Source of the DNA: Pseudomonadota bacterium
GTDB lineage: Bacteria > Pseudomonadota > Gammaproteobacteria > Xanthomonadales > Ahniellaceae
Assembly (NCBI GenBank): GCA_022705045.1
Contig: JAKJFE010000017.1
Span: 1 to 34,892 of the forward strand
Length of the DNA stretch: 34,892 nucleotides
Direction of reading: 5' to 3'
The notes under the pieces are model-generated. The model did not search any database and was not told the DNA's origin. It saw nothing but the letters and a program-made list of their open reading frames with translations. Position numbers and translations under genes: made by a program. Positions 25,363-33,616 of the stretch are shown in pieces. How positions within the stretch are numbered: position 1 is the first letter of the stretch; each line of letters begins with the position of its first letter.

Positions 25363-26358
25363 TCAACTCTGGCGGAAGTTCATCGTCGTGCGCGTGGTTG
25401 CCGCTTCCGGCACGCCGTTGCGTTCGGCCGGCTTGAACTTCCAGCGCATCAATGCGCGCACCGCATTGCGGTCGAACAGGCCTTCGGGTTCGCTGCGCAA
25501 CACGCGGATGTCCTCGGCGTTGCCGTTCGTGGCGACACGGAACTCGAGTTCGACGAAGCCTTCGACCTTGCGGCTGCGTGCCTGCGGCGGATAGTCGGGC
25601 GCGATCTTGCTGATCGGTTGCGGGGCCGTCATCGCGGCAGCGGCGTCGGTCGCTGCGGCGATCCGGGCCGATGCAGACGGCGGCGCGCTCGCCGGTGCCG
25701 GTGCGCGCTCAGATGGCGCCGCGGCAACGACAGGATGCGATGGCGTCCTTGCGACCGTGGTTGCGCGCGTCGGCGCGGCGGCAGAAGCCGTCGCCACGGC
25801 TGGCGACGCAGCCGCCGGTTGCGGACGCGTGCGCGCTTCAACCGCGCTCGCGACGGATGCCGCTGCAAGGCGTTCGGCTTCGGCCAGCGCTGACGCCTGC
25901 CGCGCACGCAGATCCGCGACGCGTTCGCTGGCGCTGCGCGTGATCGCCGAATCTGCATCGATGCGTGCAATCAGGCCGTGCAGCCGTTCGGCTTCGGCGA
26001 GGTCGTCATTGCGTACCGCGGCCTCGAACGCGAACTGCGCCAGCGGCATGATTTCGACCAGGGCGTCGGCGAGTCCGGGATGATCCGGATCGCGATCGCG
26101 CGCGGCGAGGAACAGTTCGGTCGCATTGTCGCCAGACGGATCGACGATGCGATTCTCGCGGAAGGCCTGGTTCGCGCGGCGCATCAGTTCGGCCGCGCTT
26201 TCCTCGGTGGCGACCGGCGCCGTCGCGGTCGGCGCAGCAACCTCAGCGGTGGCGCGCTCCGTCGTGGTCGATTGCGGCGCATCGCCGCAGGCGGACAACG
26301 TCGCCAACAGCGACAGGATCAGGACGCGGCGATAGGTGTGGCGGGGAGCTGTGGACAT
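25363..26358 (-). CDS. Lipoprotein with a TonB C-terminal domain
   Basis: The 331-residue precursor starts with a signal peptide and lipobox TLSAC (Cys24). A Thr/Ala/Glu-rich stretch is followed by a helical region (about 50-170, with two helices rich in Glu, Arg and Ala) and a long Ala/Pro-rich linker (170-245). The end is a typical TonB C-terminal domain: ISKIAPDYPPQARSRKVEGF, VELEFRVATNGNAEDIRVL, FDRNAVRALMRWKFKPA. TonB normally uses a membrane helix that contacts ExbB/ExbD; here a lipid anchor replaces it, so classic energy coupling is doubtful. The helical part has a TPR-like feel that I cannot confirm. No exbB or exbD gene is nearby. Confidence 0.85.
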   Translation of the reverse strand: MSTAPRHTYRRVLILSLLATLSACGDAPQSTTTERATAEVAAPTATAPVATEESAAELMRRANQAFRENRIVDPSGDNATELFLAARDRDPDHPGLADALVEIMPLAQFAFEAAVRNDDLAEAERLHGLIARIDADSAITRSASERVADLRARQASALAEAERLAAASVASAVEARTRPQPAAASPAVATASAAAPTRATTVARTPSHPVVAAAPSERAPAPASAPPSASARIAAATDAAAAMTAPQPISKIAPDYPPQARSRKVEGFVELEFRVATNGNAEDIRVLRSEPEGLFDRNAVRALMRWKFKPAERNGVPEAATTRTTMNFRQS

Positions 26359-26408
26359 GGCGACCTCGGTGGCGGCATCGAATGCCGCGCACCGTAGTCT
26401 TCATCGAT

Positions 26409-26433
26409 GACAGCGCCGTGTCGTGGCGCTGTC
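26409..26433. terminator. Hairpin after parC, possible terminator
   Basis: GACAGCGCC (26409-26417) and GGCGCTGTC (26425-26433) form a perfect nine-base stem with a seven-base loop, 24 bases after the parC stop. The minus-strand side lacks a T-run, so termination is uncertain. Confidence 0.4.
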
Positions 26434-26456
26434 GCTTTGTCACAACGTGCGCTGGA

Positions 26457-28706
26457 TCACGCGCGCGCGATCGCCTCGACCTTCTGGTAGCCGCGCGGCA
26501 GCAAGGCACCACGAGTGGCGCGGGCGGCCGCGATCTCGACGAGATCGGACCAGGAACGCTTGAGCGGACGACCGCCGGCAGTGACGATCACGTCCGCGCC
26601 TTCCGGGATCACGACCAGATCGATCAGGCGTTCGCCGGTCGCGAAACTCTTCTTCGGGATGTCGATCAGCTTGTTGCCCTTGCCGCCCTTGTCGAGTTCC
26701 GGCAGTTCCGCGACCGAACACATCAGGATGTAGCCGGCGCTCGTCACCGCGACGATGCGATCACGCGCCGAGTCGCTGCACACCGACACCGCGGATACCT
26801 TCGCGCCATCGGAAAGCGACACCAGCGCCTTGCCGGCCTTGTTGCGCGAGATCACGGCGTCGAATTTGGTGACGAAGCCGTAACCGAAGTTCGTCGCGAT
26901 CACGAGTTTCTGCTCGGCATCGGCGATCGCGACCGCGTCGAAGCGCGCGCCGGCCGGCGGCGTGAAGCGACCGGTCAGCGGTTCGCCATTGCCGCGCGCC
27001 GACGGCAGGGTATGCGCCGGGGTGGTGTAGGCACGGCCTTCGGAGTCGATGAACACGACCTGCTGGTTCGACTTGCCGCGCGCATAGGCGAGCAGGCTGT
27101 CGCCTTCGCGATACGAGAGGTTCGCCGCATCGACTTCATGCCCCTTGGCCGAACGCGCCCAACCCTTTTCCGACAGCACGATGGTGACGGCTTCGGCCGC
27201 GACGAGATCGGATTCCGACAGCGCCTGCGCGGCGCCGCGTTCGATCAGCGGCGAGCGACGCTTGTCGCCGAAGGTCTCGGCGTCCTTCTTCAGTTCGTCC
27301 TTGACCAGGGCGCGCAGGCGATCCTTCGATTTCAGCGTGCTGACGATGCGTGCACGTTCTTCCTCGAGTTCGTCCATCTCGCCGCGGATCTTCATCTCTT
27401 CGAGGCGCGCCAGTTGTTTCAGGCGCGTATCGAGGATGTAGTCGGCCTGCGTTTCGCTGAGCTTGAAGCGCGCCATCAGCACCGATCGCGGCTCGTCCTC
27501 GGTGCGGATGATGCGGATCACCTCGTCGAGATTGAGATAGGCGATGCGCAGACCTTCGAGCAGGTGCAGGCGCTTTTCGACCTTGTCGAGGCGGTACTGC
27601 AGGCGCCGGCGCACAGTGTCGGTGCGGAAGCTCAGCCACTCGCTCAGGATGGTCTTCAGCGGCTTCAACTGCGGCCGGCCATCGAGGCCGATCACGTTCA
27701 TGTTGATGCGGAAGCTCTTCTCGAGATCCGTGGTCGCGAACAGATGGCCCATCAGCTCTTCCGCATCGACGCGGTTCGAGCGCGGCACGATGACCAGTCG
27801 CACCGGGTTCTGGTGGTCGGACTCGTCGCGCAGGTCCTCGACCAGCGGCAGCTTCTTGGCGCGCATCTGGTTCGCGATCTGTTCCAGCACCTTGGCCGGC
27901 GAGACCTGATGTGGCAGCGCGGTGATGACGATGTTGCCGTCCTCGCGCGTGTACACGGCGCGGGCCCGCACCGCACCGTTGCCGGTTTCGTACATGGCGA
28001 TCATCTCGTTGCGCGAGGTGATGATCTCGGCTTCGGTCGGATAGTCCGGGCCCTTGATGTGTTCGCAGAGGTCGCGCGTCGTCGCCTCCGGATCATCGAT
28101 CAGGCGCATGCACGCCGCAGCGACCTCGCGCAGGTTGTGCGGCGGGATGTCGGTGGCGAGGCCGACGGCGATGCCGGTGGTGCCATTCAGCAGCACGTGC
28201 GGCAGGCGCGCCGGCAGCCAGTTCGGTTCTTCCAGGGTGCCGTCGAAGTTCGGGCCCCAGTCGACCGTGCCCTGGCCGATTTCGTCGAGCAGGACCGCCG
28301 AAAGCTTAGTCAGCTTGGCTTCGGTGTAACGCATCGCCGCGAAGCTCTTGGGGTCGTCCGGCGAGCCGAAATTGCCCTGGCCCTCGATCAGCGGATAGCG
28401 GAACGAGAACGGCTGCGCCATCAGCACCATCGCTTCATAGGCCGCGGAATCGCCATGCGGATGGAACTTGCCGATCACGTCGCCGATGGTGCGCGCCGAT
28501 TTCTTCGGCTTGGACCCGGCATCCAGCCCGAGTTCGCTCATCGCGTAGATGATGCGGCGCTGCACCGGCTTCAGGCCGTCGCCGACGAAGGGCAGGGCGC
28601 GGTCGAGCACGACATACATCGAATAGTCGAGGTAGGCGCGTTCGGCGTAGTCCTTCAGCGGGATCTGTTCGAAGCCGGGGAAGCTGGGGCGGGCGGGGTC
28701 GGTCAT
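26457..28706 (-). CDS. parC: DNA topoisomerase IV subunit A
   Basis: ParC cuts and rejoins DNA to unlink daughter chromosomes, with ParE (not in the window). The 749-residue protein begins [24 protein letters not shown], carries [26 protein letters not shown] and the catalytic Tyr127 in [11 protein letters not shown]. Ser87 and Glu91, the positions equivalent to E. coli Ser80 and Glu84, have the quinolone-sensitive form. The C-terminal half has the degenerate beta-pinwheel repeats typical of ParC. Its length fits ParC and not GyrA (about 870), which has a GyrA-box here absent. It follows a promoter at 28733-28760. Confidence 0.96.
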   Translation of the reverse strand: MTDPARPSFPGFEQIPLKDYAERAYLDYSMYVVLDRALPFVGDGLKPVQRRIIYAMSELGLDAGSKPKKSARTIGDVIGKFHPHGDSAAYEAMVLMAQPFSFRYPLIEGQGNFGSPDDPKSFAAMRYTEAKLTKLSAVLLDEIGQGTVDWGPNFDGTLEEPNWLPARLPHVLLNGTTGIAVGLATDIPPHNLREVAAACMRLIDDPEATTRDLCEHIKGPDYPTEAEIITSRNEMIAMYETGNGAVRARAVYTREDGNIVITALPHQVSPAKVLEQIANQMRAKKLPLVEDLRDESDHQNPVRLVIVPRSNRVDAEELMGHLFATTDLEKSFRINMNVIGLDGRPQLKPLKTILSEWLSFRTDTVRRRLQYRLDKVEKRLHLLEGLRIAYLNLDEVIRIIRTEDEPRSVLMARFKLSETQADYILDTRLKQLARLEEMKIRGEMDELEEERARIVSTLKSKDRLRALVKDELKKDAETFGDKRRSPLIERGAAQALSESDLVAAEAVTIVLSEKGWARSAKGHEVDAANLSYREGDSLLAYARGKSNQQVVFIDSEGRAYTTPAHTLPSARGNGEPLTGRFTPPAGARFDAVAIADAEQKLVIATNFGYGFVTKFDAVISRNKAGKALVSLSDGAKVSAVSVCSDSARDRIVAVTSAGYILMCSVAELPELDKGGKGNKLIDIPKKSFATGERLIDLVVIPEGADVIVTAGGRPLKRSWSDLVEIAAARATRGALLPRGYQKVEAIARA

Positions 28707-28732
28707 GCGCGGGGTCCTTCGGGAAGCCGGCC

Positions 28733-28760
28733 ATTATGCGGGCTGGGTGGGCGAGGGCAA
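28733..28760 (-). promoter_or_regulatory. Probable parC promoter
   Basis: Minus-strand TTGCCC (28755-28760) and CATAAT (28733-28738) are 16 bases apart. The predicted start is about 20 bases before the parC ATG. The gap 28707-28864 otherwise holds only the upstream region of the divergent secreted-protein gene. Confidence 0.5.
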
Positions 28761-28864
28761 GCTGCGGTGTCGATGCGGCCGAAACGATCTGTCACAGCGC
28801 AAAAGTGTGAACTGAAGCACATTTTGTCCAAGCGATCCGCATCGTCAGCCATCCCGGGGAAACC

Positions 28865-31399
28865 ATGCTGCTTCGTCATCCGGTGCTCGCCGCCGCTGTC
28901 CTGCTGTCTTGCGCCTCCGGCGCCTTTGCCTGCACCAGTGCCGGTGACCTCTGTCTCAATGAAGTCCAGACCTATGGCACTGGCAGTCCGAGCGCGCGTC
29001 GTGCGACCCAGTATCTGGAGCTGCGCGGCCCCGCCGGTGCCAGCATCGCCAGCGGCACCTATCTGGTCGCCGTGGATGGCGACCGCAACCAGAATCCCGG
29101 AACGATCGACGTGGTGATCGATCTGTCCGGCAAGAGCTTGGGCAGCAACGGATTCCTGGTGTTGCTCGCGCAGGGCAACGGCTACACCGTCGACGCCGGC
29201 GCCAGCAGCCTCGTCAGTACCGCCAGCGGGTTCTCCGGCATCAGCGGCTGGTCGGGCAACACCGGCGCGGTGGCGTTCGAACGACCCAGCACCTCGTTCT
29301 TCCTCGTCAGTGCGGCATCGGCCCCGACGCCTGGCACCGACATCGACACCGTCGGAAGCAATGACGGCGTGCCGGACGGCAGCGTCTTCGCGGGCTGGAG
29401 CGTGCTCGATTCGGTGGCCATTGCCGACAACAGCAGTGACAAGACCTATGCGGCACTGAACTTCCGGCCGAATGCCGGCAGCACCGGCACGACGGTCGTG
29501 TTGTCCGGGCGGACGTGGTACGCAGGCCGGTTCGGCGACTCCTTCGGTTCGACCGCCGGCGCCTGGGTTGCGAGTTCGAACCTAGGCGGCAGCAATCCGA
29601 ATTACCTGTTGTCGACCACGGCGGTCAGTCCCGTGGGCGTCGGCGGCAAGCCGCTCAACCATGTGGGCGCGACCAACCTCTGGGCCAATCTGGCGCCGGT
29701 GAATGTGCTGCCGAGCGCCCCCGGAACGAACGAGGACCAGAGCCTGATGCTGACGCTTGGCGTCTCCGATGGCGACGCCGGCACGGCGAGCCTGACCCAG
29801 CAGTTGTCCGTCGATGTCGGCACCTTGTCGCTTGGCGGCACGGCCGGACTCACGTTCGATGCCGGTGCAGACCACAGCGCCTCGATGACGATCACTGGCA
29901 GTCTGGCGGCGCTCAACAATGCGCTGAACGGATTGACTTTCGTACCGCCGGCCAACTTCAACGGCAGCGCGACGCTGTCGATCAGCACGAACGACAACGG
30001 CAACACCGGTAGCGATGGCGCGAAGAGCGACAGCGACACGATCGCGCTGACGATCACGGCAGTGAACGATGCGCCTTCGTTCTCCGTCGGTGCAAACCAG
30101 ACGGTAGCGTCGGATGCAGGCGCGCAATCGGTGCCGATGTTCGCGACGGCCCTGTCGGCCGGGCCGGCCGACGAGAGCGGCCAGCCCCTCGATTTCATCG
30201 TCAGCAACGACGCGAACGGCTTGTTCACCACGCAGCCGGCCATCGCCGCCGACGGCAGCTTGAGTTACACGCCAGCGGCCAGTTTCACCGGCACCGCGAC
30301 CGTGACGGTGCAGATCCACGATGGCGGCGGCACCGGCAATGGTGGCGTCGACACGTCGGCGAGCCAGACCTTCACGATCACGACCACGGCACCCTCGACG
30401 CCGGCGACGGTGACGTCGATCGTCGACAACGACGCCGACGACCTGTTGCCGCTGAACGGTACCGTCACGTTCGACGTGAACTTCTCGCGCAATGTCGACG
30501 GCGCCAGTGCAGCGGCCGGCGACTTCTCGTTCACCGGCACCGCTACCGCAACCATCGACAGCGTGACCATCGTCGACAGCGACACCGTACAGGTTGGCGC
30601 GACCGCGACCGCCGGCGGCACGCTGGTGCTGAGCCTGAGCGGTGAAGTGCTCGACACCTTCGCGATGGCCGTGACGACGGCCGCCGACGACACGACGCTG
30701 ACCGTCGACGCGATTGCGCCAACCCTGGGCAGCGTGGTGCGCGAAACGGCGAGTCCGACCAATGCCGCGACCGTCGATTTCACCTTCACCTTCTCGGAAG
30801 ATGTGGGCACCGTCGACTTCAGCGACTTTGAACTCGGCAGCACCGGTGTGACCGGTGCATTCATCGGCTCGCTCAACGGCTTGGGCTCGGTCTGGACGGT
30901 CAATGTCAATACCGGCACCGGCGACGGTGCCGTCGCCGTCGGCCTGGCCGCAGGCATGACCCTGCAGGACAACGCAGGCAATGTTCTGGTGCCATCGACG
31001 CTGTCCGCCATGTACACGATCGATCGCACCGCGCCGCTGCCGGTCGGCATCACCAAGCTTGATTCGGACAACCCGACGATTCCTTACGTGCGCTGGCAGA
31101 TCGAATTCGATGAAGCGGTGACCGGTGTCGGACTCGGCGACTTCGGTCTGATCATGTCCGGTGGCATCGACGACGCGATGATCATCGGCGTCAGCGGCGC
31201 CGGCACGACCTGGGTGGTCGACGTGTACACCGGCCTCCACAGCGGCACGCTCAGTTTGCGCCTGTTCAACGACGACGCAATCATCGACATCGCCGGCAAC
31301 GTCCTCGGTGCGGGCCTCGATAGCCCGACCTATACGATCGACGCGCAGGCGCTGATCCCGGTCTTCAAGGACGGATTCGAAACGCCACCGGGCCCCTGA
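28865..31399 (+). CDS. Large secreted multi-domain protein (lamin-tail-like, Ig/cadherin-like repeats)
   Basis: The 844-residue protein has a signal peptide (cleavage near AFA-C at about 22-23). Next comes a region from about 30 to 270 that resembles a lamin-tail domain: LCLNEVQTYG, QYLELRGPAG, GTYLVAVDGDRNQNPGTIDV. From about 280 on there are at least four Ig/cadherin-like units, marked by NEDQSLMLTLGVSDGD, NDAPSFSVGANQTV, NDADDLLPLNGTVTF and DFTFTFSEDVGTVDF. The C-terminus ends IPVFKDGFETPPGP. The domains suggest binding or structure outside the cell; no catalytic motif was seen. A GGGGAAACC sequence precedes the ATG. I recall the end motif F-x-DGFE from many exported proteins of Lysobacterales, but its role is not established. 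The gene is divergent from parC. Confidence 0.85.
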   Translation: MLLRHPVLAAAVLLSCASGAFACTSAGDLCLNEVQTYGTGSPSARRATQYLELRGPAGASIASGTYLVAVDGDRNQNPGTIDVVIDLSGKSLGSNGFLVLLAQGNGYTVDAGASSLVSTASGFSGISGWSGNTGAVAFERPSTSFFLVSAASAPTPGTDIDTVGSNDGVPDGSVFAGWSVLDSVAIADNSSDKTYAALNFRPNAGSTGTTVVLSGRTWYAGRFGDSFGSTAGAWVASSNLGGSNPNYLLSTTAVSPVGVGGKPLNHVGATNLWANLAPVNVLPSAPGTNEDQSLMLTLGVSDGDAGTASLTQQLSVDVGTLSLGGTAGLTFDAGADHSASMTITGSLAALNNALNGLTFVPPANFNGSATLSISTNDNGNTGSDGAKSDSDTIALTITAVNDAPSFSVGANQTVASDAGAQSVPMFATALSAGPADESGQPLDFIVSNDANGLFTTQPAIAADGSLSYTPAASFTGTATVTVQIHDGGGTGNGGVDTSASQTFTITTTAPSTPATVTSIVDNDADDLLPLNGTVTFDVNFSRNVDGASAAAGDFSFTGTATATIDSVTIVDSDTVQVGATATAGGTLVLSLSGEVLDTFAMAVTTAADDTTLTVDAIAPTLGSVVRETASPTNAATVDFTFTFSEDVGTVDFSDFELGSTGVTGAFIGSLNGLGSVWTVNVNTGTGDGAVAVGLAAGMTLQDNAGNVLVPSTLSAMYTIDRTAPLPVGITKLDSDNPTIPYVRWQIEFDEAVTGVGLGDFGLIMSGGIDDAMIIGVSGAGTTWVVDVYTGLHSGTLSLRLFNDDAIIDIAGNVLGAGLDSPTYTIDAQALIPVFKDGFETPPGP

Positions 31400-31460
31400 T
31401 GCCGTGGTCGCCGCCTCCGGTGTCGGGCGTTATGCTCGACATCGGAGTTGAAGCGACTGC

Positions 31461-32714
31461 ATGAGCCCACCTGACATCGCATTGCGACCGCGCGCGGTCG
31501 TTCCCCTGCTCGCCGCCCTGGCGATGTTCGGGCCGTTCACGATCGATACGTTCTTCCCGGCCTTCGCCGAAGTGGCCGCGAGCCTGCATGCCAATCCGTG
31601 GCAGATGCAGCAGACCATCAGCGCCTATCTGCTCGGTTATGCGCTGATGTCCTTCGTGCACGGACCGATGTCGGACGCGCACGGGCGACGCATCGTCATC
31701 CTGTTCGGCGTGACCAGCTACATCGTCGCGTCGATCGTCTGCACGGTCGCGCCGAACATCGAAACCCTGCTGGCGGCGCGCTTCTGGCAGGGCTGTTCGA
31801 CCGGCGCAGGCATGATTGTCGGTCGCGCCATCATCCGCGACCGCTTCCATGGCGGCGACGCGCAGCGGGTCATGGCCTGGGTGTCGATGCTGTTCGGCAT
31901 CGCGCCGGCGCTGGCACCGCTGGTCGGCGCGCTGATCCACAGTGTCGCGAGCTGGCGCGCGATCTTCGCCTTCATGGTCGTCTACGGCGCGCTGATGCTG
32001 TGGGCCTGCCTGCGCGTGCTGCCGGAAACACATCCGCCGGAACGGCGCGTGCCGCTGCGCCCGCGATCCCTGGTTGCGACCTATCGGCGTATCGCGATGG
32101 ATCGCGCTTTCGTGCTCTGGGTCGGGGCCACCGGCCTGTTCTTTGGCGGGCAATTCATCTACATCAGTTCGGCACCGGTGTTCATCGAACGGTTTCTCCA
32201 GCTCGGCGACTTCGGATACGCGTGGTACTTCGTGCCGACGATCGCCGGCATGACCGCGGGGTCGGCGCTGTCGGCGCGCCTGGCGGCTGAAACCAGCCCG
32301 GCACGGTGCGCGAATATCGGACTGCTGGTGATGGTCGCGGGGCAGGTGATCAACCTCGCCTACAACGCCGTGACTGCGCATCCACAAGTGCCCTGGGCGG
32401 TGTTGCCGTTCGCGCTCTACGGCTGCGGCGTGTCGTTGGCGACGCCGCCGATCAATGTCGCCACGCTCGATCGTCATCCGCTGCATCGCGGCGCTGCGGC
32501 CTCGGTGCAGTCGGCGATGTGGAGTCTGATGATGGTGCTGGTTTCCGGCTTCGCGGCACCGCTCGCCCATGACACGCCGATGCACCTGGCGCTCGGTTCA
32601 TTCGCGTTCTGGATCGCTGGCGCGCTTTGCCTGTGGCTCGGTCCGCACATCGTTTTCCTGCATGCGCCGACACGCGAGGATGCGGCAGAATCTGAGCTCG
32701 AGGAGCCGGTCTGA
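31461..32714 (+). CDS. Bcr/CflA-type MFS drug exporter
   Basis: The 417-residue membrane protein has 12 likely membrane helices. The family marks are FGPFTIDTFFPAF in helix 1, QQTISAYLLGYALMSFVHGPMSD, the MFS motif DAHGRR after helix 2, and ARFWQGCSTGAGMIVGRAIIRD in helix 4. Bcr/CflA carriers export drugs and amino-acid-like compounds using the proton gradient; the substrate here is unknown. A TATGCT -10-like box is at 31431-31436, 24 bases before the ATG, without a clear -35. The stop is nine bases before the pirin start, so the two are probably co-transcribed with the following permease. Confidence 0.88.
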   Translation: MSPPDIALRPRAVVPLLAALAMFGPFTIDTFFPAFAEVAASLHANPWQMQQTISAYLLGYALMSFVHGPMSDAHGRRIVILFGVTSYIVASIVCTVAPNIETLLAARFWQGCSTGAGMIVGRAIIRDRFHGGDAQRVMAWVSMLFGIAPALAPLVGALIHSVASWRAIFAFMVVYGALMLWACLRVLPETHPPERRVPLRPRSLVATYRRIAMDRAFVLWVGATGLFFGGQFIYISSAPVFIERFLQLGDFGYAWYFVPTIAGMTAGSALSARLAAETSPARCANIGLLVMVAGQVINLAYNAVTAHPQVPWAVLPFALYGCGVSLATPPINVATLDRHPLHRGAAASVQSAMWSLMMVLVSGFAAPLAHDTPMHLALGSFAFWIAGALCLWLGPHIVFLHAPTREDAAESELEEPV

Positions 32715-32723
32715 GGCGCAGCG

Positions 32724-33614
32724 ATGACGGATGCCCTGAAGTTGATCGAACCGAAGCGCAGCGAGATCGCGCCTGGCGTGGCCGTGTTGCGCGCCTTGCC
32801 GACGCGAGTGCGTCGGCTGGTCGGCGCCTGGTGCTTCCTCGATCACTTCGGTCCGGTGGAAGGCGAGGCGATGCAGGCCTTCGATGTCGGTGTGCACCCG
32901 CATATCGGTCTGCAGACCGCGACCTGGTTGTTCGACGGCGCCTTGCTGCATCGTGATTCGCTGGGCTCGGTGCAACCGGTCCGGGCCGGCGAATTGAACC
33001 TGATGACCGCGGGGCAGGGCATTGCGCACAGCGAACATCTCGGTACCGAGTGCACGCGCCTGCACGGACTGCAGTTCTGGATCGCGCTGCCCGACGCCGT
33101 GCGCGACATCGCACCACGCTTCGAACACCATGCTGATCTGCCGCAGTGGCGTGATGGCGATGTGTCACTGCGATTGTTCATCGGCGAATTCGCGGGCTAT
33201 CGTTCGTCGGCGCGGGTGCACTCGCCGCTGCTCGGACTGGAACTGCACGCACCCACGGCGCAGGCGTTGACACTGTCGCTCGATCCCGGATTCGAACACG
33301 CGCTGTACGTGGCCTCGGGCCATGTGCGTAGCGGTGAGATCGATGTGCCGGCGATGCGTCTGCTGGTGCTGCCCGCCGGCGCGGACGTGCTGCAACTCGA
33401 ACTGGCGGCCGCGACCTGCGCCGTGCTGATCGGCGGTGCACCGTTCGACGAAGCGCCGCTGATGTGGTGGAACTTCGTCGCGCGCCGCAACGACGAGATC
33501 GCGGCCGCGCGCGAGGATTGGCAGGCGCATCGCCGGTTTGGCACTGTCGCGGACGGTGGCGTGCGTATCCCGGTGCCGCCGTTCGATCTGCATTTGCGTG
33601 CTGCAGGCCGGTGA
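32724..33614 (+). CDS. Pirin family protein
   Basis: The 296-residue protein is a bicupin. The metal ligands of pirin are present as His58 and His60 (GVHPHIGLQTATWL) and His102 with Glu104 (AGQGIAHSEH). The N-terminal cupin also has the family stretch WCFLDHFGP, and the second cupin ends before a C-terminal tail of about 30 residues. Some bacterial pirins are quercetin dioxygenases and others bind regulators or pyruvate dehydrogenase; which applies here is not visible. A GAGGCG site lies before the ATG. The gene lies between an MFS exporter and a MacB-type permease. Confidence 0.92.
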   Translation: MTDALKLIEPKRSEIAPGVAVLRALPTRVRRLVGAWCFLDHFGPVEGEAMQAFDVGVHPHIGLQTATWLFDGALLHRDSLGSVQPVRAGELNLMTAGQGIAHSEHLGTECTRLHGLQFWIALPDAVRDIAPRFEHHADLPQWRDGDVSLRLFIGEFAGYRSSARVHSPLLGLELHAPTAQALTLSLDPGFEHALYVASGHVRSGEIDVPAMRLLVLPAGADVLQLELAAATCAVLIGGAPFDEAPLMWWNFVARRNDEIAAAREDWQAHRRFGTVADGGVRIPVPPFDLHLRAAGR

Positions 33615-33616
33615 CG

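Noticed and set aside
26382-29117. 911-residue plus-strand frame opposite parC
   Set aside because: Shadow of parC; it also runs into the secreted-protein start in another frame.
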